Counted from the stretch's first letter, positions 34,635 to 43,590 are shown. The stretch: 64,000 bases of DNA from Rhodanobacteraceae bacterium (GCA_024234055.1 JACKOW010000005.1:62001-126000); one strand, 5' to 3'. Notes: a model not told the origin generated them from the letters alone. Numbers and translations are program-made.

Positions 34635-35240
34635 ATGAGAATCCTGGTCTTGCTGGCCGTCCTGCTCTGCGCCTCTTGCGGGCAGGCCAGCGACTATCTG
34701 CCGCAGGATGGCGACCTGATCTTCCATACCTCGCGCTCGGCACAGTCGCAGGCCATTCAGCGCGCCACCCATTCGCGCTACAGCCACATGGGAATGGTGC
34801 TGCATCGCGAGGGCAAGGCCTTTGTGCTGGAGGCCGGCAAGACCGTGCAGTGGACGCCGCTGGCGCAGTGGATAGCGCGTGGCGATGAGGGTCACTATGT
34901 GGTCAAGCGCCTTCGCGCCGCCGATGCGTTGTTGACCGCGCAAGTGCGCCAAAAGTTGCGCAGCGAGGCGCTGCGCCTGCAGGGACGGCGCTACGACGCC
35001 GCCTTCGGCTGGTCCGATGAACGCATCTATTGCTCGGAGCTGGTGTGGAAGGCCTACCAGCGCGCGCTGGGACTGCGCATCGGCGAGCTGCAGAAACTCA
35101 AGGACTTTGACTTGAGCGACGCTGCCGTCCAGGCCAAGCTGAAAGAGCGCTACGGCGACCAGATCCCGATGGAAGAAGACGTCATTTCGCCCGCGGCGAT
35201 GTTCGCCTCGCCGCTATTGATCGAGGTGGAAAGGAACTGA
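34635..35240 (+). CDS. yiiX: YiiX-like permuted NlpC/P60 cysteine hydrolase
   Basis: A 201-aa exported protein of the YiiX/YebB (DUF830) family, circularly permuted papain-like enzymes. GGGGGAG seven bases before the ATG. A short signal sequence (ILVLLAVLLCASCGQAS) precedes LPQDGDLIFHTS, the family start motif. The histidine is in THSRYSHMGMVLHREG near residues 45-60 and the nucleophile cysteine in RIYCSELVWKAYQRALG near 132-148; both are intact. Homologues act on amide bonds, perhaps of the cell wall or lipids; the substrate is unknown. It is divergent from the DUF3857 operon. Confidence 0.85.
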   Translation: MRILVLLAVLLCASCGQASDYLPQDGDLIFHTSRSAQSQAIQRATHSRYSHMGMVLHREGKAFVLEAGKTVQWTPLAQWIARGDEGHYVVKRLRAADALLTAQVRQKLRSEALRLQGRRYDAAFGWSDERIYCSELVWKAYQRALGLRIGELQKLKDFDLSDAAVQAKLKERYGDQIPMEEDVISPAAMFASPLLIEVERN

Positions 35241-35543
35241 GCCCGTGCACGACAACCTTGCCGAGTCCTGCCGAGGCATGGGTTTCGGCCCGAACTGCGC
35301 CTGTGCCACAAGTTCGTGTGTGAGGTAGCGCGGTTCCGGCGCGCGGTAGATCGGATCGTTCGCCTGAGGTATTCGCGCCAGCGGCCGCGGCCGGAGCCTG
35401 AACGCATCCCGATCAGGCCGACGCGATCCCACTTTGCATAGCGCTGCAATCCCCCTCCGATCGATATTGTTGCCGACAGTAACGCCGCAGCAAGTACGAA
35501 TCGCCAGGGCGATTCTCTCCAAACCAGTCATCAGGACTTCAAC
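35241..35543. other. 303-bp gap, degenerate repeat only
   Basis: No gene. Bases 35281-35308 (GGTTTCGGCCCGAACTGCGC and on) resemble the TTTCGGCCCGACACTGCGC part of the MITE-like element, so a decayed copy may lie here. The promoter of the following secreted protein would be in the last 100 bases; none is certain. Confidence 0.4.
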
Positions 35544-36029
35544 ATGCAGAAACTAGCCATTATCGCCGCCGCACTCGCCCTATTCGGCGCGTCCGGCGCA
35601 TCGGCGGGATCCCTTGAAACCAGCCTCGCCGCACAGACCACCATTGATCGCGGCTTTCTGACGACCAGCAGTTCAGAATTCATCCTGCGAGTGGATCTGC
35701 GCAGCGGTCAGGCCAATCTCACGCGACTGTCGGCTCCGGACGCTGACAAGCGCTTTTCATTCGCCATTGGCGCCGATCCGGGCACACTTGCAAACATCGA
35801 TTTCATGCTGCTTGGCGCAGACTCTGATAGCGACTCGGACCGGCAACCTGTCACCCGTGCGGCTGCCTGTGCCACGGAAGCGAGCAATGTGACCACGGCG
35901 GCGACCTTGGTCAGCAACTCCTGCAACCCAGGGCAACCCGCTCAAGCGTGCACGTCTGCAACTAACGCATTCGACGGTGCCGTGGATTCCTTCAGGCACT
36001 GCATTCGCAATCACATGCAGATGAAATAG
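35544..36029 (+). CDS. Secreted hypothetical protein
   Basis: A 161-aa protein with a clear signal peptide (LAIIAAALALFGASGASA), not recognised. The mature part has a beta-strand pattern (EFILRVDLRSGQANLTRLSA), an aspartate-serine run (DSDSDSD) near residues 93-99, and four or five cysteines in the second half (CATEAS, CNPGQPAQAC, HC), which could form disulphides in the periplasm. It stands alone between the YiiX-like gene and the reverse-strand thiolase, and shares with the latter the hairpin at 36041-36068. Confidence 0.6.
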   Translation: MQKLAIIAAALALFGASGASAGSLETSLAAQTTIDRGFLTTSSSEFILRVDLRSGQANLTRLSAPDADKRFSFAIGADPGTLANIDFMLLGADSDSDSDRQPVTRAAACATEASNVTTAATLVSNSCNPGQPAQACTSATNAFDGAVDSFRHCIRNHMQMK

Positions 36030-36040
36030 CGCAAGAGCGT

Positions 36041-36068
36041 CGACGGTGTGCACTGGCGCGCACCGTCG
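36041..36068. terminator. Hairpin between convergent genes
   Basis: CGACGGTGTG (36041-36050) pairs with CGCACCGTCG (36059-36068), a ten-base stem with one G-T pair and an eight-base loop, sitting between a plus-strand gene ending at 36029 and the thiolase ending at 36079. No T-run follows in either direction, so it may be a weak shared terminator. Confidence 0.5.
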
Positions 36069-36078
36069 GCCTCCCCCC

Positions 36079-37263
36079 TCAGAGCCGCTCAAACACCGCC
36101 GCTATGCCCTGGCCGCCGCCGATGCACATGGTCACCAGTGCATGGCGACCGCCGCTGCGGTGCAGCTCGTAGATGGCCTTGATGGCGAGGAAGGCGCCGG
36201 AGCAGCCGATCGGATGGCCGAGCGCGATGGCGCCGCCGTTGGGATTGGTCTTGACCGGATCCAGTCCCAGACCGCGGGACACGGCGATAGCCTGGGCAGC
36301 GAAGGCTTCGTTGGATTCGATCACGTCCATCTGATCCAGGCTCATGCCGGCCTTCTTCAGTGCCAGCTTCGAGGCCGGGATCGGGCCTTCGCCCATGATC
36401 TCGTTGGGCACACCGGCCACCGCGTAGGACACCAGGCGTGCCAGCGGCTTGTGGCCAGAGTTTGCGGCGTGGGCGGCATTGGCCAGCACCACGAAGGCGG
36501 CGCCGTCGTTGATGCCGGAGGCGTTGCCGGCGGTCACCGAACCATCCTTCTTGAAAGCCGGCTTCATCTTGGCCAGGGTTTCCAGCGTGGTGTCGGGGCG
36601 CACGTGCTCGTCGGTATCGATGGTCACCTCGCCCTTGCGGGTCTGCTTGACGATGGGGACGATCTGATCCTTGAAACGACCTTCGGCGATGGCCGCTGCC
36701 GCCCGTCGATGGGATTCCACCGCCAGAGCGTCCTGCTCCTCGCGACTGATGTTCCACTTGGCCACCAGATTCTCGGCGGTGATGCCCATGTGGCCGACGC
36801 CAAAGGGATCGGTCAGCGCATCGACCATGAGGTCGATCATCTTGGTGTCGCCCATGCGAGCACCGCTGCGCATGGCCGTGGACAGGTAGCCGCCGCGCGA
36901 CATCACTTCAACGCCGCCACCGATGCCGTAATCGCAATCCCCCAGCAGAATGTTCTGCGCCGTGGTGACGATGCCCTGCAGGCCGGAGGAACACAGGCGA
37001 TTGACCGCCATGGCCACCGAATCCATCGGCAATCCGGCCTGGATCGCGGCCACCCGCGCCACGTACGCATAACGCGGCCCGGTCGGGATGCAGTTGCCGA
37101 CCGTCACGTAGTGGATGGCCTGGGGGTCAACGCCGGAACGCGCCACCGCCTCCTTCATCACCGTGCCCGCCAGCTCATGTGGCTCGAAGTCGGCGAGGCC
37201 ACCGCCAAAACTGCCGATCGGCGAGCGCGCCGCGCCCAGAATCACCACGTCTCTAGTCGTCAT
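36079..37263 (-). CDS. bktB: Acetyl-CoA acetyltransferase / beta-ketothiolase
   Basis: Thiolase (394 aa from ATG 37263) that joins or cleaves acyl-CoA units; the acetoacetyl-CoA or 3-ketovaleryl-CoA step of fatty acid or PHA metabolism. The acyl-accepting Cys91 lies in VNRLCSSGLQGIV, the histidine in NGGAIALGHPIGCSG near 340-355, and the second cysteine in TMCIGGGQGIA near 380. Motifs FKDQIVPIV, TIDTDEHVR and ITAENLVAKWNIS match the BktB type closely, but AtoB/PhaA activity is also possible. No other PHA gene is adjacent, although a PHB-depolymerase-like esterase is encoded at 7067. It is transcribed alone. Confidence 0.93.
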   Translation of the reverse strand: MTTRDVVILGAARSPIGSFGGGLADFEPHELAGTVMKEAVARSGVDPQAIHYVTVGNCIPTGPRYAYVARVAAIQAGLPMDSVAMAVNRLCSSGLQGIVTTAQNILLGDCDYGIGGGVEVMSRGGYLSTAMRSGARMGDTKMIDLMVDALTDPFGVGHMGITAENLVAKWNISREEQDALAVESHRRAAAAIAEGRFKDQIVPIVKQTRKGEVTIDTDEHVRPDTTLETLAKMKPAFKKDGSVTAGNASGINDGAAFVVLANAAHAANSGHKPLARLVSYAVAGVPNEIMGEGPIPASKLALKKAGMSLDQMDVIESNEAFAAQAIAVSRGLGLDPVKTNPNGGAIALGHPIGCSGAFLAIKAIYELHRSGGRHALVTMCIGGGQGIAAVFERL

Positions 37264-37708
37264 TGCCAATCCATCCCGTGCCGAAGAATCAGGGTGAGCA
37301 CGATAACGCCAATCGGCGATGCTTGCCGAAGAGCTGGTTGCTGGTTGTTGGTGTCGGAAAGAGCGAGCTCACGCAGAGACGCGGAGGGCGCAGAGAACAG
37401 CGCGAGCCGGTCCTGCATTCTGTGAGAGTCCCGGTCGCCCCTGGCGGTGCGCTTACTCGCGCATCAAACATCGGAGGGCGCGAGGGCACGAGGGCACGCA
37501 AGGGCAGCCTCACGGCGAGCTCTTGATCTAGCGTGCCCTCGTGCCCTCTCGCCCTCGTGCCCTCAATTCAGGTATTGGCGGCATGTTTGGTGAGAGCGGC
37601 TTCAGCCGCGATCCGGGAACCGCAGCGCATCCGGGTCAACCCGAGTTTCCTTGTCGCGTTCTTCAGATCAACCGGATCGTTCCGATCACCCAAGGCAAGG
37701 AGAAAGAC
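37264..37708. other. 445-bp gap with large hairpin and REP copy
   Basis: No gene. It contains GCAGAGACGCGGAGGGCGCA (37374-37393), a large inverted repeat at 37473-37556 described separately, and a GAGAGCGGCTTCAGCCGCGAT copy at 37591-37613. The last 15 bases hold the AAGGAGA ribosome site of the next gene. Confidence 0.7.
37473..37556. repeat. Large inverted repeat (26-bp arms)
   Basis: Left arm GAGGGCGCGAGGGCACGAGG and GCACGC (37474-37499) and right arm GCGTGCCCTCGTGCCCTCTC and GCCCTC (37531-37556) are reverse complements at 25 of 26 positions, with a 31-base loop. The arms are themselves made of repeated GAGGGCACG. It would form a very stable hairpin. Confidence 0.85.
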
Positions 37709-38224
37709 ATGCGTAGCTGGCTCAAACCCCTGACACTGCTGATCACCGCGGCCATGGCCAGCGGTCCGCTGCTGGCTCATCCCACCGACGCCGTCACCCG
37801 CGCCGAGCGCGCCGGCCGCTGGCTGCAGCTGGACGACACCCAGGTGCAGCAACTCGCGCACTTCATCACCGACACCCAGTTGCAGCGACGACAGCGCATG
37901 GATGCCCTGCGCCCGGAATTGCTGGCAGTGCTGAGCGAATCACAGAAGGCCAGGCTGGCGGAGCTGATGGTCAACCGCGAGCTGCGCCTGCCGCGGGGAA
38001 AGGATGCGGGCGAGGAACGCCTGTCCCGGCTGCAGGAAGTGCTGGGCCTGAGCGCGGCCCAGGTGTCGGAACTGCGCACGCGTGGCGAGCGCATTCGGGC
38101 CGAGAATCAGCACTTGATCGAGCAGCGACGCCAGCAGTTGGTGGCCATCGTCGGCAGCGAGAATGCGGCGAAGATCGAGCAGCTCATCGCTCGTCGGCGG
38201 GGTGCGGGAGCGGATTCCCGCTGA
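37709..38224 (+). CDS. Periplasmic LTXXQ/Spy-like helical protein
   Basis: A 171-aa exported protein. ATG 37709 has AAGGAGA seven bases upstream and a signal peptide (PLTLLITAAMASGPLLAHP); longer upstream readings run through a repeat and are unlikely. The mature part is all-helical and charged, with the recurring pattern LxxxQVxxLxxFxxDxQLQRRQ and LSESQKARLAELM then LGLSAAQVSELRTRGERIRA, like CpxP/Spy-type periplasmic chaperones, though without an exact LTxxQ box. A chaperone or metal-binding role is inference. It is transcribed alone. Confidence 0.6.
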   Translation: MRSWLKPLTLLITAAMASGPLLAHPTDAVTRAERAGRWLQLDDTQVQQLAHFITDTQLQRRQRMDALRPELLAVLSESQKARLAELMVNRELRLPRGKDAGEERLSRLQEVLGLSAAQVSELRTRGERIRAENQHLIEQRRQQLVAIVGSENAAKIEQLIARRRGAGADSR

Positions 38225-38260
38225 CTCGTCAGGACGGCGGGCTCTCCAGACCGCCTGATC

Positions 38261-38390
38261 GTAGCCCGTTGTGCCGCGCAGCGGCTCAGCGGGGCTCTTC
38301 CGCGTCACCGCCCGGACACCGCCGCGCGCAGTTCGGGCCAGAAGAGCTTTCGTAGCCCGTTGTGCCGCGCAGCGGCTCAGCGGGGTTCGT
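38261..38390 (+). repeat. GTAGCCCGTTGTGCCGC repeat, 1.5 copies
   Basis: Begins GTAGCCCGTTGTGCCGCGCA, then GCGGCTCAGCGGGGCTCTTC, CGCGTCACCGCCCGGACA and ends with GGGCCAGAAGAGC. A second, shorter copy starts at 38352. The same 86-88-base unit stands three times in tandem at 53505-53766. Confidence 0.8.
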
Positions 38391-38479
38391 TCTCCACCGT
38401 CCGAATCGCGGCTGAAGCCGCTCCCACAGCCTGGTTTCACGGCCTGCCGCTACAGGCCTGCAGCCACCGGGTTCGCGGC

Positions 38480-38512
38480 AAAAAAAAAAGAACGGCCCGA
38501 AGGCCGTCCTTT
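38480..38512 (-). terminator. Intrinsic terminator of the M3 lipoprotein gene
   Basis: Read on the minus strand: GGACGGCC-ttcg-GGCCGTTC followed by a run of ten T (the A-run at 38480-38489 of the plus strand). It lies about 30 bases after the stop codon of the reverse-strand M3 peptidase, a textbook intrinsic terminator. Confidence 0.93.
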
Positions 38513-38541
38513 GTTCAGCTGTAGCCAGACACGCGCCGGCC

Positions 38542-40689
38542 CTACTTCAGACCGCGATTCTCCAGCAGCGGCTCGACACTCGGGTCCTTGCCGCGGAACT
38601 CGCGGTAGAGCGTGGCCAGTTCGACGGTGTTGCCGCGCGAAAGGATCTGATCGCGGAAGATCTGACCGTTCTCGCGGGTCATGCCGCCGTGTTCCTTGAA
38701 CCACGCGTACGCATCGTGATTGAGCACGTCCGACCAGAAGTAGGCGTAGTAGCCGGCCGAGTAGCCGCCGCCCCAGACATGGTCGAAATAGGTGGTGCGG
38801 TAGCGCGGCGGCACCTGCGCCAGATCGACCTTGAACTTCTTGAGCGCATCCGCCTCGAAGGCATTCACATCCTGCAGCGGCGCATCGGCCGGCAGCGTGT
38901 GCCAGGCCATGTCGAGCAGCGCAGCGGCCAGATATTCGGTGGTGGCATAGCCGCCGTTGAACTTGCCTGCAGCCACCATCTTGTCGACCAGCGCCTGCGG
39001 CATGGGTTCGCCCGTCTGGTAGTGCTTGGCGTAGTTGGCGAACACCGTCGGCTCGGTCGCCCAGTGCTCGTTGAACTGCGAGGGGAACTCGACGAAGTCA
39101 CGCGAGGTGTTGGTACCGGCAATCGACGGATACTTGGCGTTCGAGAACATGCCATGCAGGGCATGGCCGAATTCGTGGAACATGGTGGTGACGTCGTCGA
39201 AGCTGATCAGCGCCGGCTGACCCTCGGCCGGCTTGGTGAAATTGCAGACGTTGTAAACCACCGGCAGCGTGCCGGCCAGTGCATCCTGCTCCACGAACAC
39301 ATCCATCCAGGCGCCACCGGACTTGCTGTCGCGCTTGAAGTAGTCGGTGTAGAACAAGGCCAGCGGACTGCCGTCAGCATTGAACACCTCGAAAACACGC
39401 ATGTCGGCGTGGTAGGTCGGGATGTCCTTGCGTTCCTTGAAGGTGATGCCGTACATCTGGGTGGCGGCGTAGAACACGCCGTTTTCCAGCACGTTGTTCA
39501 TCTCGAAATAGGGCTTGATCTCGGACTCGTCCAGATCGTACTTGGCCTTGCGTACCTGCTCGGCATAGAAGTCCCAGTCGGACGCCGTGAGTGTGAACCC
39601 TCCCTTCTGGTCATCGATGATCTTCTGGATGTCGGCCGCTTCCCGCAGCGCCCGTGCCGTTGCGGCAGGCACGGTGTCGGTCAGCAGTTTCAGCGCCATG
39701 TCCGGCGTCTTGGCCATCTGATCGCCGAGCTGGTAGTCGGCAAAGGTGGCAAAGCCCAGGAGCTTGGCCTTCTCCGCGCGCAGCTGCGCCAGGCGCTGGA
39801 CCGCCGCGCGGGTATCGTTGTCATCGGATTGTTCGGTGCGGGTTTCCGAAGCCTTGAGCACCCGAGCGCGCAGCTCACGGTTCTTCAATGAAGCCAGCAC
39901 CGGCTGCGTGGTGGTGTTCTGCAGCGACAGCAGCCATTTGCCGTCCATGTCGCGGGCCTTGGCGGCGGCGGCCGCTGCGGCGATTTCGCCCTCGGACAAG
40001 CCATCGAGCTGCGCGACATCATCCACCACCACAGCAGCAGCCGCGGTGGCCGCCACCAGCTGGGTATGGAACTTGGTCGACAGCGTGGTCTCTTCGACAT
40101 TGAACTTGCGCATCATGTCCTTTTCCGTCTCGGACAGATTGGCGCCGGCGCGTATGAAACGGTCGTAATCGACTTCGACCAGACGCTTCTGCTCGGGATC
40201 AGTCAGCGACTCGCGGGCATCGTAGACGGCCTTGACCCGGGCGAAGAGCTTGGCGTTCAGCAGGATCTCGTCCTGATGCGCGGCAAGCTTGGGATTGATC
40301 TCTTCCTGAATCGCCTTGCGGGCATCGTTGGTGTCGGCCTGGACCAGACCCTGGAAGATCCGGCGCACGCGATTGAGCGTCTCTCCGGTGCGCTCCATGG
40401 CCTCGACGGTGTTCTCGAAGGTCGGCGGCTCGGCGCTGTCGGCGATCTTCGCGATCTGGGCCAGCTGCTCACTCATGCCCTGCTCGAAGGCCGGCAGATA
40501 GTGCTCATCCTTGATCAAGTCAAAGGGCGGCGCCTGGTAGGGCAGCGTGCTGGCGGTGAGCAGCGGATTGGCAGCGGGCGCGGGCATGGCAGCAGGTTTG
40601 GACTCGGCCGTTGGGGTGGGTTCGGAAGGCGTCTGGTTGCAGGCGGCCAGCATGAGCATGCTGGCAGCGAGCGCAAAAGTTCGCGTCAT
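38542..40689 (-). CDS. M3 family metallopeptidase, lipoprotein
   Basis: Zinc oligopeptidase of the M3 family (Dcp/PrlC group), 715 aa from ATG 40689. The N-terminus has a lipobox (ALAASMLMLAACNQTP; Cys17 as the lipidation site) and a proline-rich linker, so it is probably anchored in the envelope and degrades peptides in the periplasm. The zinc motif FHEFGHALHGMF is near residues 500-512, and DHVWGGGYSAGYYAYFWSDV near 650 is the substrate-loop motif of Dcp-type members. The length is normal for M3 peptidases. A second M3 peptidase lies at the left window edge. The gene ends at a strong intrinsic terminator. A longer reading upstream of 40689 has no support. Confidence 0.95.
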   Translation of the reverse strand: MTRTFALAASMLMLAACNQTPSEPTPTAESKPAAMPAPAANPLLTASTLPYQAPPFDLIKDEHYLPAFEQGMSEQLAQIAKIADSAEPPTFENTVEAMERTGETLNRVRRIFQGLVQADTNDARKAIQEEINPKLAAHQDEILLNAKLFARVKAVYDARESLTDPEQKRLVEVDYDRFIRAGANLSETEKDMMRKFNVEETTLSTKFHTQLVAATAAAAVVVDDVAQLDGLSEGEIAAAAAAAKARDMDGKWLLSLQNTTTQPVLASLKNRELRARVLKASETRTEQSDDNDTRAAVQRLAQLRAEKAKLLGFATFADYQLGDQMAKTPDMALKLLTDTVPAATARALREAADIQKIIDDQKGGFTLTASDWDFYAEQVRKAKYDLDESEIKPYFEMNNVLENGVFYAATQMYGITFKERKDIPTYHADMRVFEVFNADGSPLALFYTDYFKRDSKSGGAWMDVFVEQDALAGTLPVVYNVCNFTKPAEGQPALISFDDVTTMFHEFGHALHGMFSNAKYPSIAGTNTSRDFVEFPSQFNEHWATEPTVFANYAKHYQTGEPMPQALVDKMVAAGKFNGGYATTEYLAAALLDMAWHTLPADAPLQDVNAFEADALKKFKVDLAQVPPRYRTTYFDHVWGGGYSAGYYAYFWSDVLNHDAYAWFKEHGGMTRENGQIFRDQILSRGNTVELATLYREFRGKDPSVEPLLENRGLK

Positions 40690-40945
40690 GGAGAGACTCC
40701 GGCAGGTACAGCGATGGGTGCAAAAGTAAACGCGCCACTTTAGCGCCAAGGCGCAATCCATGTGTAAATCCCGGATTAGCGAGCCGTCTGGGCGCGGTCC
40801 GCCAGGGTCTGCGGAAGTCAGTTTGGTGCGTTGGATTTCGCGGAATCGAGCCGCGTACACGGAAGTAGCGTCCGCTGTTCCAGCCCTTCGAGGGGGCTAC
40901 GCTCGGTGACGCCGCGTCTTTCGCCGTCCCAGCACTCGAATTCCG

Positions 40946-41416
40946 TCAGGGGCTGATCGACGCAGACTCGGCATCCGGCGCGGCGTAGGGCTGACGAAAA
41001 GTGAAGGCCTCGGGGCTCGGACCTTGCGCCCGCAGCAGGGCAAGCTTGGCGACAGCTTCAGACTCGTCCGGGCGATGCCCTGCAGGCACCCACCACAGCA
41101 CCATCGAGGCTTGTTCCATGGCGTCAAACCATTCCCGGCGGCGACGCATGATCTCGACATGTGCGCTCTTGTAGACAAATTCACGGAGTGCCGCCACATC
41201 CCGCCACACCGAGATATTGACCAGGGTGGACTCTCCCATCGGGCGTGGCGCCGTCGCGTTGCCTGCCTCATCCTGCAGACGCCAAACAAAGCCCGCGAAG
41301 CTCTCAGCCAAGGCATTGATACGATCAAGGTTTGCCACGAAATCAGCCATCTCCGGCGAGTCCAATGGCGTACGCATCTGGGCAATGTTGAGCTGCGCCA
41401 ATTCGAAAGCGGACAT
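40946..41416 (-). CDS. DUF3291 family protein (monooxygenase-like fold)
   Basis: A 156-aa cytoplasmic protein. ATG 41416 is preceded by CCAAGGAGG, a strong ribosome site. The sequence ALNIAQ-type start (FELAQLNIAQM), then GFVWRLQDEAGNAT and LVNISVWRDVAALREFVYKS with HVEIMRRRREWFD and MVLWWVPAGHRPDESEAV matches DUF3291, a dimeric alpha-beta barrel-like family related to antibiotic-biosynthesis monooxygenase folds. Function is unknown. It is divergent from the A-B-A-B operon that starts at 41573, with about 155 bases between. Confidence 0.85.
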   Translation of the reverse strand: MSAFELAQLNIAQMRTPLDSPEMADFVANLDRINALAESFAGFVWRLQDEAGNATAPRPMGESTLVNISVWRDVAALREFVYKSAHVEIMRRRREWFDAMEQASMVLWWVPAGHRPDESEAVAKLALLRAQGPSPEAFTFRQPYAAPDAESASISP

Positions 41417-41572
41417 CGGACCTCCTTGGGTTGAACCAGCCTGCTGAGCGAGCACGCCCTCCGCAGGCGCGCAAGAGTCTAGACCGCTCAGTTTGAAGGG
41501 CTCGACGGGGAGTTGCACAATCCGGATACTGCGTCGCCTTTCGTTACCATCTTGGCACGAGCGCCCAATTCC

Positions 41573-42583
41573 GTGAACCGCCAGCTGTTCATTCTGCTCC
41601 TGCTGAGCCTTGCGGTGCTGGCCTATCGCCACTGGCAGGGCCCCGCGCCAGCACAGGATGAAATGCCAGCGACGAGCGCAATCGCGGCCCCTGAAATGGA
41701 GGCGCGAGCGGGCGCGGACGCGAACTCAGAGGACTCCGCGCCAGACGAGTCGACGCCAGACCCGCAGCAGATACCCGCTGCTCATCCCACCCGCGCCGCC
41801 CACCGCGCCAGCGTGAGTCAGCGCGCGGATGATCGGCGCCGACTGCAAGCCGAAACCGATCTGCCCGCGTTTGTCGCGGAATTGCGGGCGCGGGCCAATG
41901 CCGGCGATGCCGATGCCGCAAATACGCTGGCGGGGCTCTACAAGACTTGCGTGGAAGTGGCGCAATTCAACAGCAATCGCGAAGCTGGCGAGCGCAATAT
42001 GCTCGGCTGGATGGAAGTCATGGGCTGGGGCGATCGCGTGTTCGATGCCCTGCTGGGCGCCTATGTCCAGTCCGAGCAGCGCTGCGCCGCGCTGTCACTG
42101 CAATCCACTGCCTACGCGGCGATGATGGCCCAGGCCTGGCAATCACGGGCAGTGCAGCTGGAACACCCGGCCGCGGTGCTCCGCGCCGATCGGCCGAACA
42201 GTCGAACCGACCCCGCAGGCGCGCAAGCAGCCCTTGAGCGCGCACGCTTGGCCGGAATCGAACTACTGCGCCAGGCCGAACCCATGGATCTGGCGCGCCA
42301 TGCAGCGGAATTGGCCGGCGTCAGCCGTTACAACCAGGAGGGCTTCCTGTTGGCAGCCTGCCATCTGCTGTCAGGCTGCTTAGAAGATCCGCACGTCTAT
42401 GCCTTCGGTTCGGATGCCTCCAGCCTGGGCGGCATGGGGCGAATCGGCTTTCTGGCGATGACCCAACTGAGCCCGCGCGCCCAGGCCATTGCCGAAGCTC
42501 AGAGCACCGAAATCCTGCGCCTGTGGCGCGAGGGCCGGCCCGATCTGATTCTGGCGCCGCGCAATCTTGGCGGTGGCGGCTGA
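41573..42583 (+). CDS. One-pass envelope protein, type A, copy 1
   Basis: A 336-aa protein not matched to a family. GTG 41573 is chosen because it gives an N-terminal membrane anchor (LFILLLLSLAVLAYRHW); a TTG 60 bases upstream is possible. After the anchor comes a low-complexity, Pro/Ala/Asp/Glu-rich linker (residues 20-80), then a helical domain starting ARANAGDADAANTLAGLYKT, a Sel1-like pattern, with CVEVA after it. The C-terminal third has AACHLLSGCLEDPHVYAFGS, a CxLxxxC motif shared with the next three genes, and a helix before PRNLGGGG at the end. The topology suggests a short cytoplasmic stub and a periplasmic domain. It overlaps the next gene by one base. Confidence 0.75.
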   Translation: MNRQLFILLLLSLAVLAYRHWQGPAPAQDEMPATSAIAAPEMEARAGADANSEDSAPDESTPDPQQIPAAHPTRAAHRASVSQRADDRRRLQAETDLPAFVAELRARANAGDADAANTLAGLYKTCVEVAQFNSNREAGERNMLGWMEVMGWGDRVFDALLGAYVQSEQRCAALSLQSTAYAAMMAQAWQSRAVQLEHPAAVLRADRPNSRTDPAGAQAALERARLAGIELLRQAEPMDLARHAAELAGVSRYNQEGFLLAACHLLSGCLEDPHVYAFGSDASSLGGMGRIGFLAMTQLSPRAQAIAEAQSTEILRLWREGRPDLILAPRNLGGGG

Positions 42584-43590
42584 TGCGCAGCCGGATCGTG
42601 GTGGTCATGGCCTTGCTGGGCTTACTCGCACTGGCAGGCATTGCCGGCGAGCGCGCGCGCTGGTTTGGCCCAGGCGATGCGCCGGTCGCGGCGGACAACG
42701 CGGAGCGCAAGAAGGATTCCGCGCCGGAATCCGGCGCCAGCGACAATCCGGACGAAACCGCGCGCGCCGACACGCCGGGAGAATCCGCCGCTGCCAACGC
42801 CGCGTACAAGTCCATGCAAGACCAGACCCGGAGTGCCCCCACGCAGGCGTCGATTCCCGTGGTCTCCAGGGAGACCGCCAGCGCGTTGATGCGCGAGCAA
42901 CTGCGGGAACGGGATTGTCAGCGTGCGCGTTTGGCCATCGAGGGCAGCCGACAAGGCGTATTCGAAGGTAAAGATTGGAACTGGCTGCCGCCCGAACGCG
43001 TGGCAGCCGAGCGCCGGGCGCTGGTGGCAGCAGTTGAACGCTTCCAGGCGCAATGTCCGTCCGAAATCGAGGATCCCGAAGCCAGGAAGCGACGTCAGCA
43101 GGATAAGGACGCCGCGCTGGACGCCGCCGCGCGCGCCGGAAATCTGCTCGCGCGCGCACGGATGCTAGGCAAGAAGCCACGCGCGGAGCTCAATCTCGAT
43201 GACATCCGAGCGCTGATGATCGAAACGCTGAGCTCCGGTGATCTGCAGGCCATCTCGGAACTGGGCTGGCTGGAGCTGCGACTACCCGGCACCAATCCAC
43301 TCGTTGGCCATCTGGTCAATCCACTGGACCTCTGGCCCTTGGTCGCCTGTGATCTCGGCGCCGATTGTGGACCCGGCAGCCGCCTCCTCGACCTGAGCTG
43401 TGCCACGGCCTGGTTCGGCATGACCTGCGGCTACGACAGCCTGGAAGCGGCTTATCGCGACAATATGCAGCCGCAACAGTGGCAACGCCTGGACCAGCGC
43501 CGCAACGAGATCGTCAACCGCCTGCGCAACGGTCAGACGGCGGGGATGTTTGATCCGCCTCCGGAGCGCACCGGTGCGGGCGGGGGATGA
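42583..43590 (+). CDS. One-pass envelope protein, type B, copy 1
   Basis: A 335-aa protein starting at the ATG that overlaps the previous stop (TGATG). N-terminal anchor IVVVMALLGLLALAGIAG, then an acidic linker and a helical domain. Shared with copy 2 at 44552 are RERDCQRAR (there SDCNQARSV), a KDWNWLPPERVAAERRALV region, and the motif LWPLVACDLGADCGPGS, followed by LDLSCATAWFGMTCGYDSLE. Four cysteines in this segment are conserved between the two B copies and could form disulphides in the periplasm. It ends TGAGGG. No known domain is recognised. The next gene starts at 43587, overlapping by four bases (ATGA). Confidence 0.75.
   Translation: MRSRIVVVMALLGLLALAGIAGERARWFGPGDAPVAADNAERKKDSAPESGASDNPDETARADTPGESAAANAAYKSMQDQTRSAPTQASIPVVSRETASALMREQLRERDCQRARLAIEGSRQGVFEGKDWNWLPPERVAAERRALVAAVERFQAQCPSEIEDPEARKRRQQDKDAALDAAARAGNLLARARMLGKKPRAELNLDDIRALMIETLSSGDLQAISELGWLELRLPGTNPLVGHLVNPLDLWPLVACDLGADCGPGSRLLDLSCATAWFGMTCGYDSLEAAYRDNMQPQQWQRLDQRRNEIVNRLRNGQTAGMFDPPPERTGAGGG

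Larger units (their letters stand above)
38225..38541. other. 317-bp gap with GTAG-type repeats and terminator
   Basis: Holds one full and one partial copy of the GTAGCCCGTTGTGCCGC repeat (38261-38347; 38352-about 38390), an inverted GCGGCTTCAGCCGC repeat (38403-38428) and the terminator at 38480-38512. No gene is supported. Confidence 0.75.

Noticed and set aside
34653..34690. Lipobox in the YiiX-like protein (LLCASC)
   Set aside because: The residue at position -3 of the cysteine is Cys rather than Leu/Val/Ile, so a standard lipobox is not met; treated as an ordinary signal peptide.
36046..37425. Long plus-strand frame (459 codons) opposite the thiolase gene
   Set aside because: It is antisense to the well-supported thiolase and has His/Gly/Arg-rich composition typical of shadow frames.
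38689..39891. 400-codon plus-strand frame opposite the M3 lipoprotein gene
   Set aside because: Antisense shadow of a gene with intact zinc motif, lipobox and terminator.
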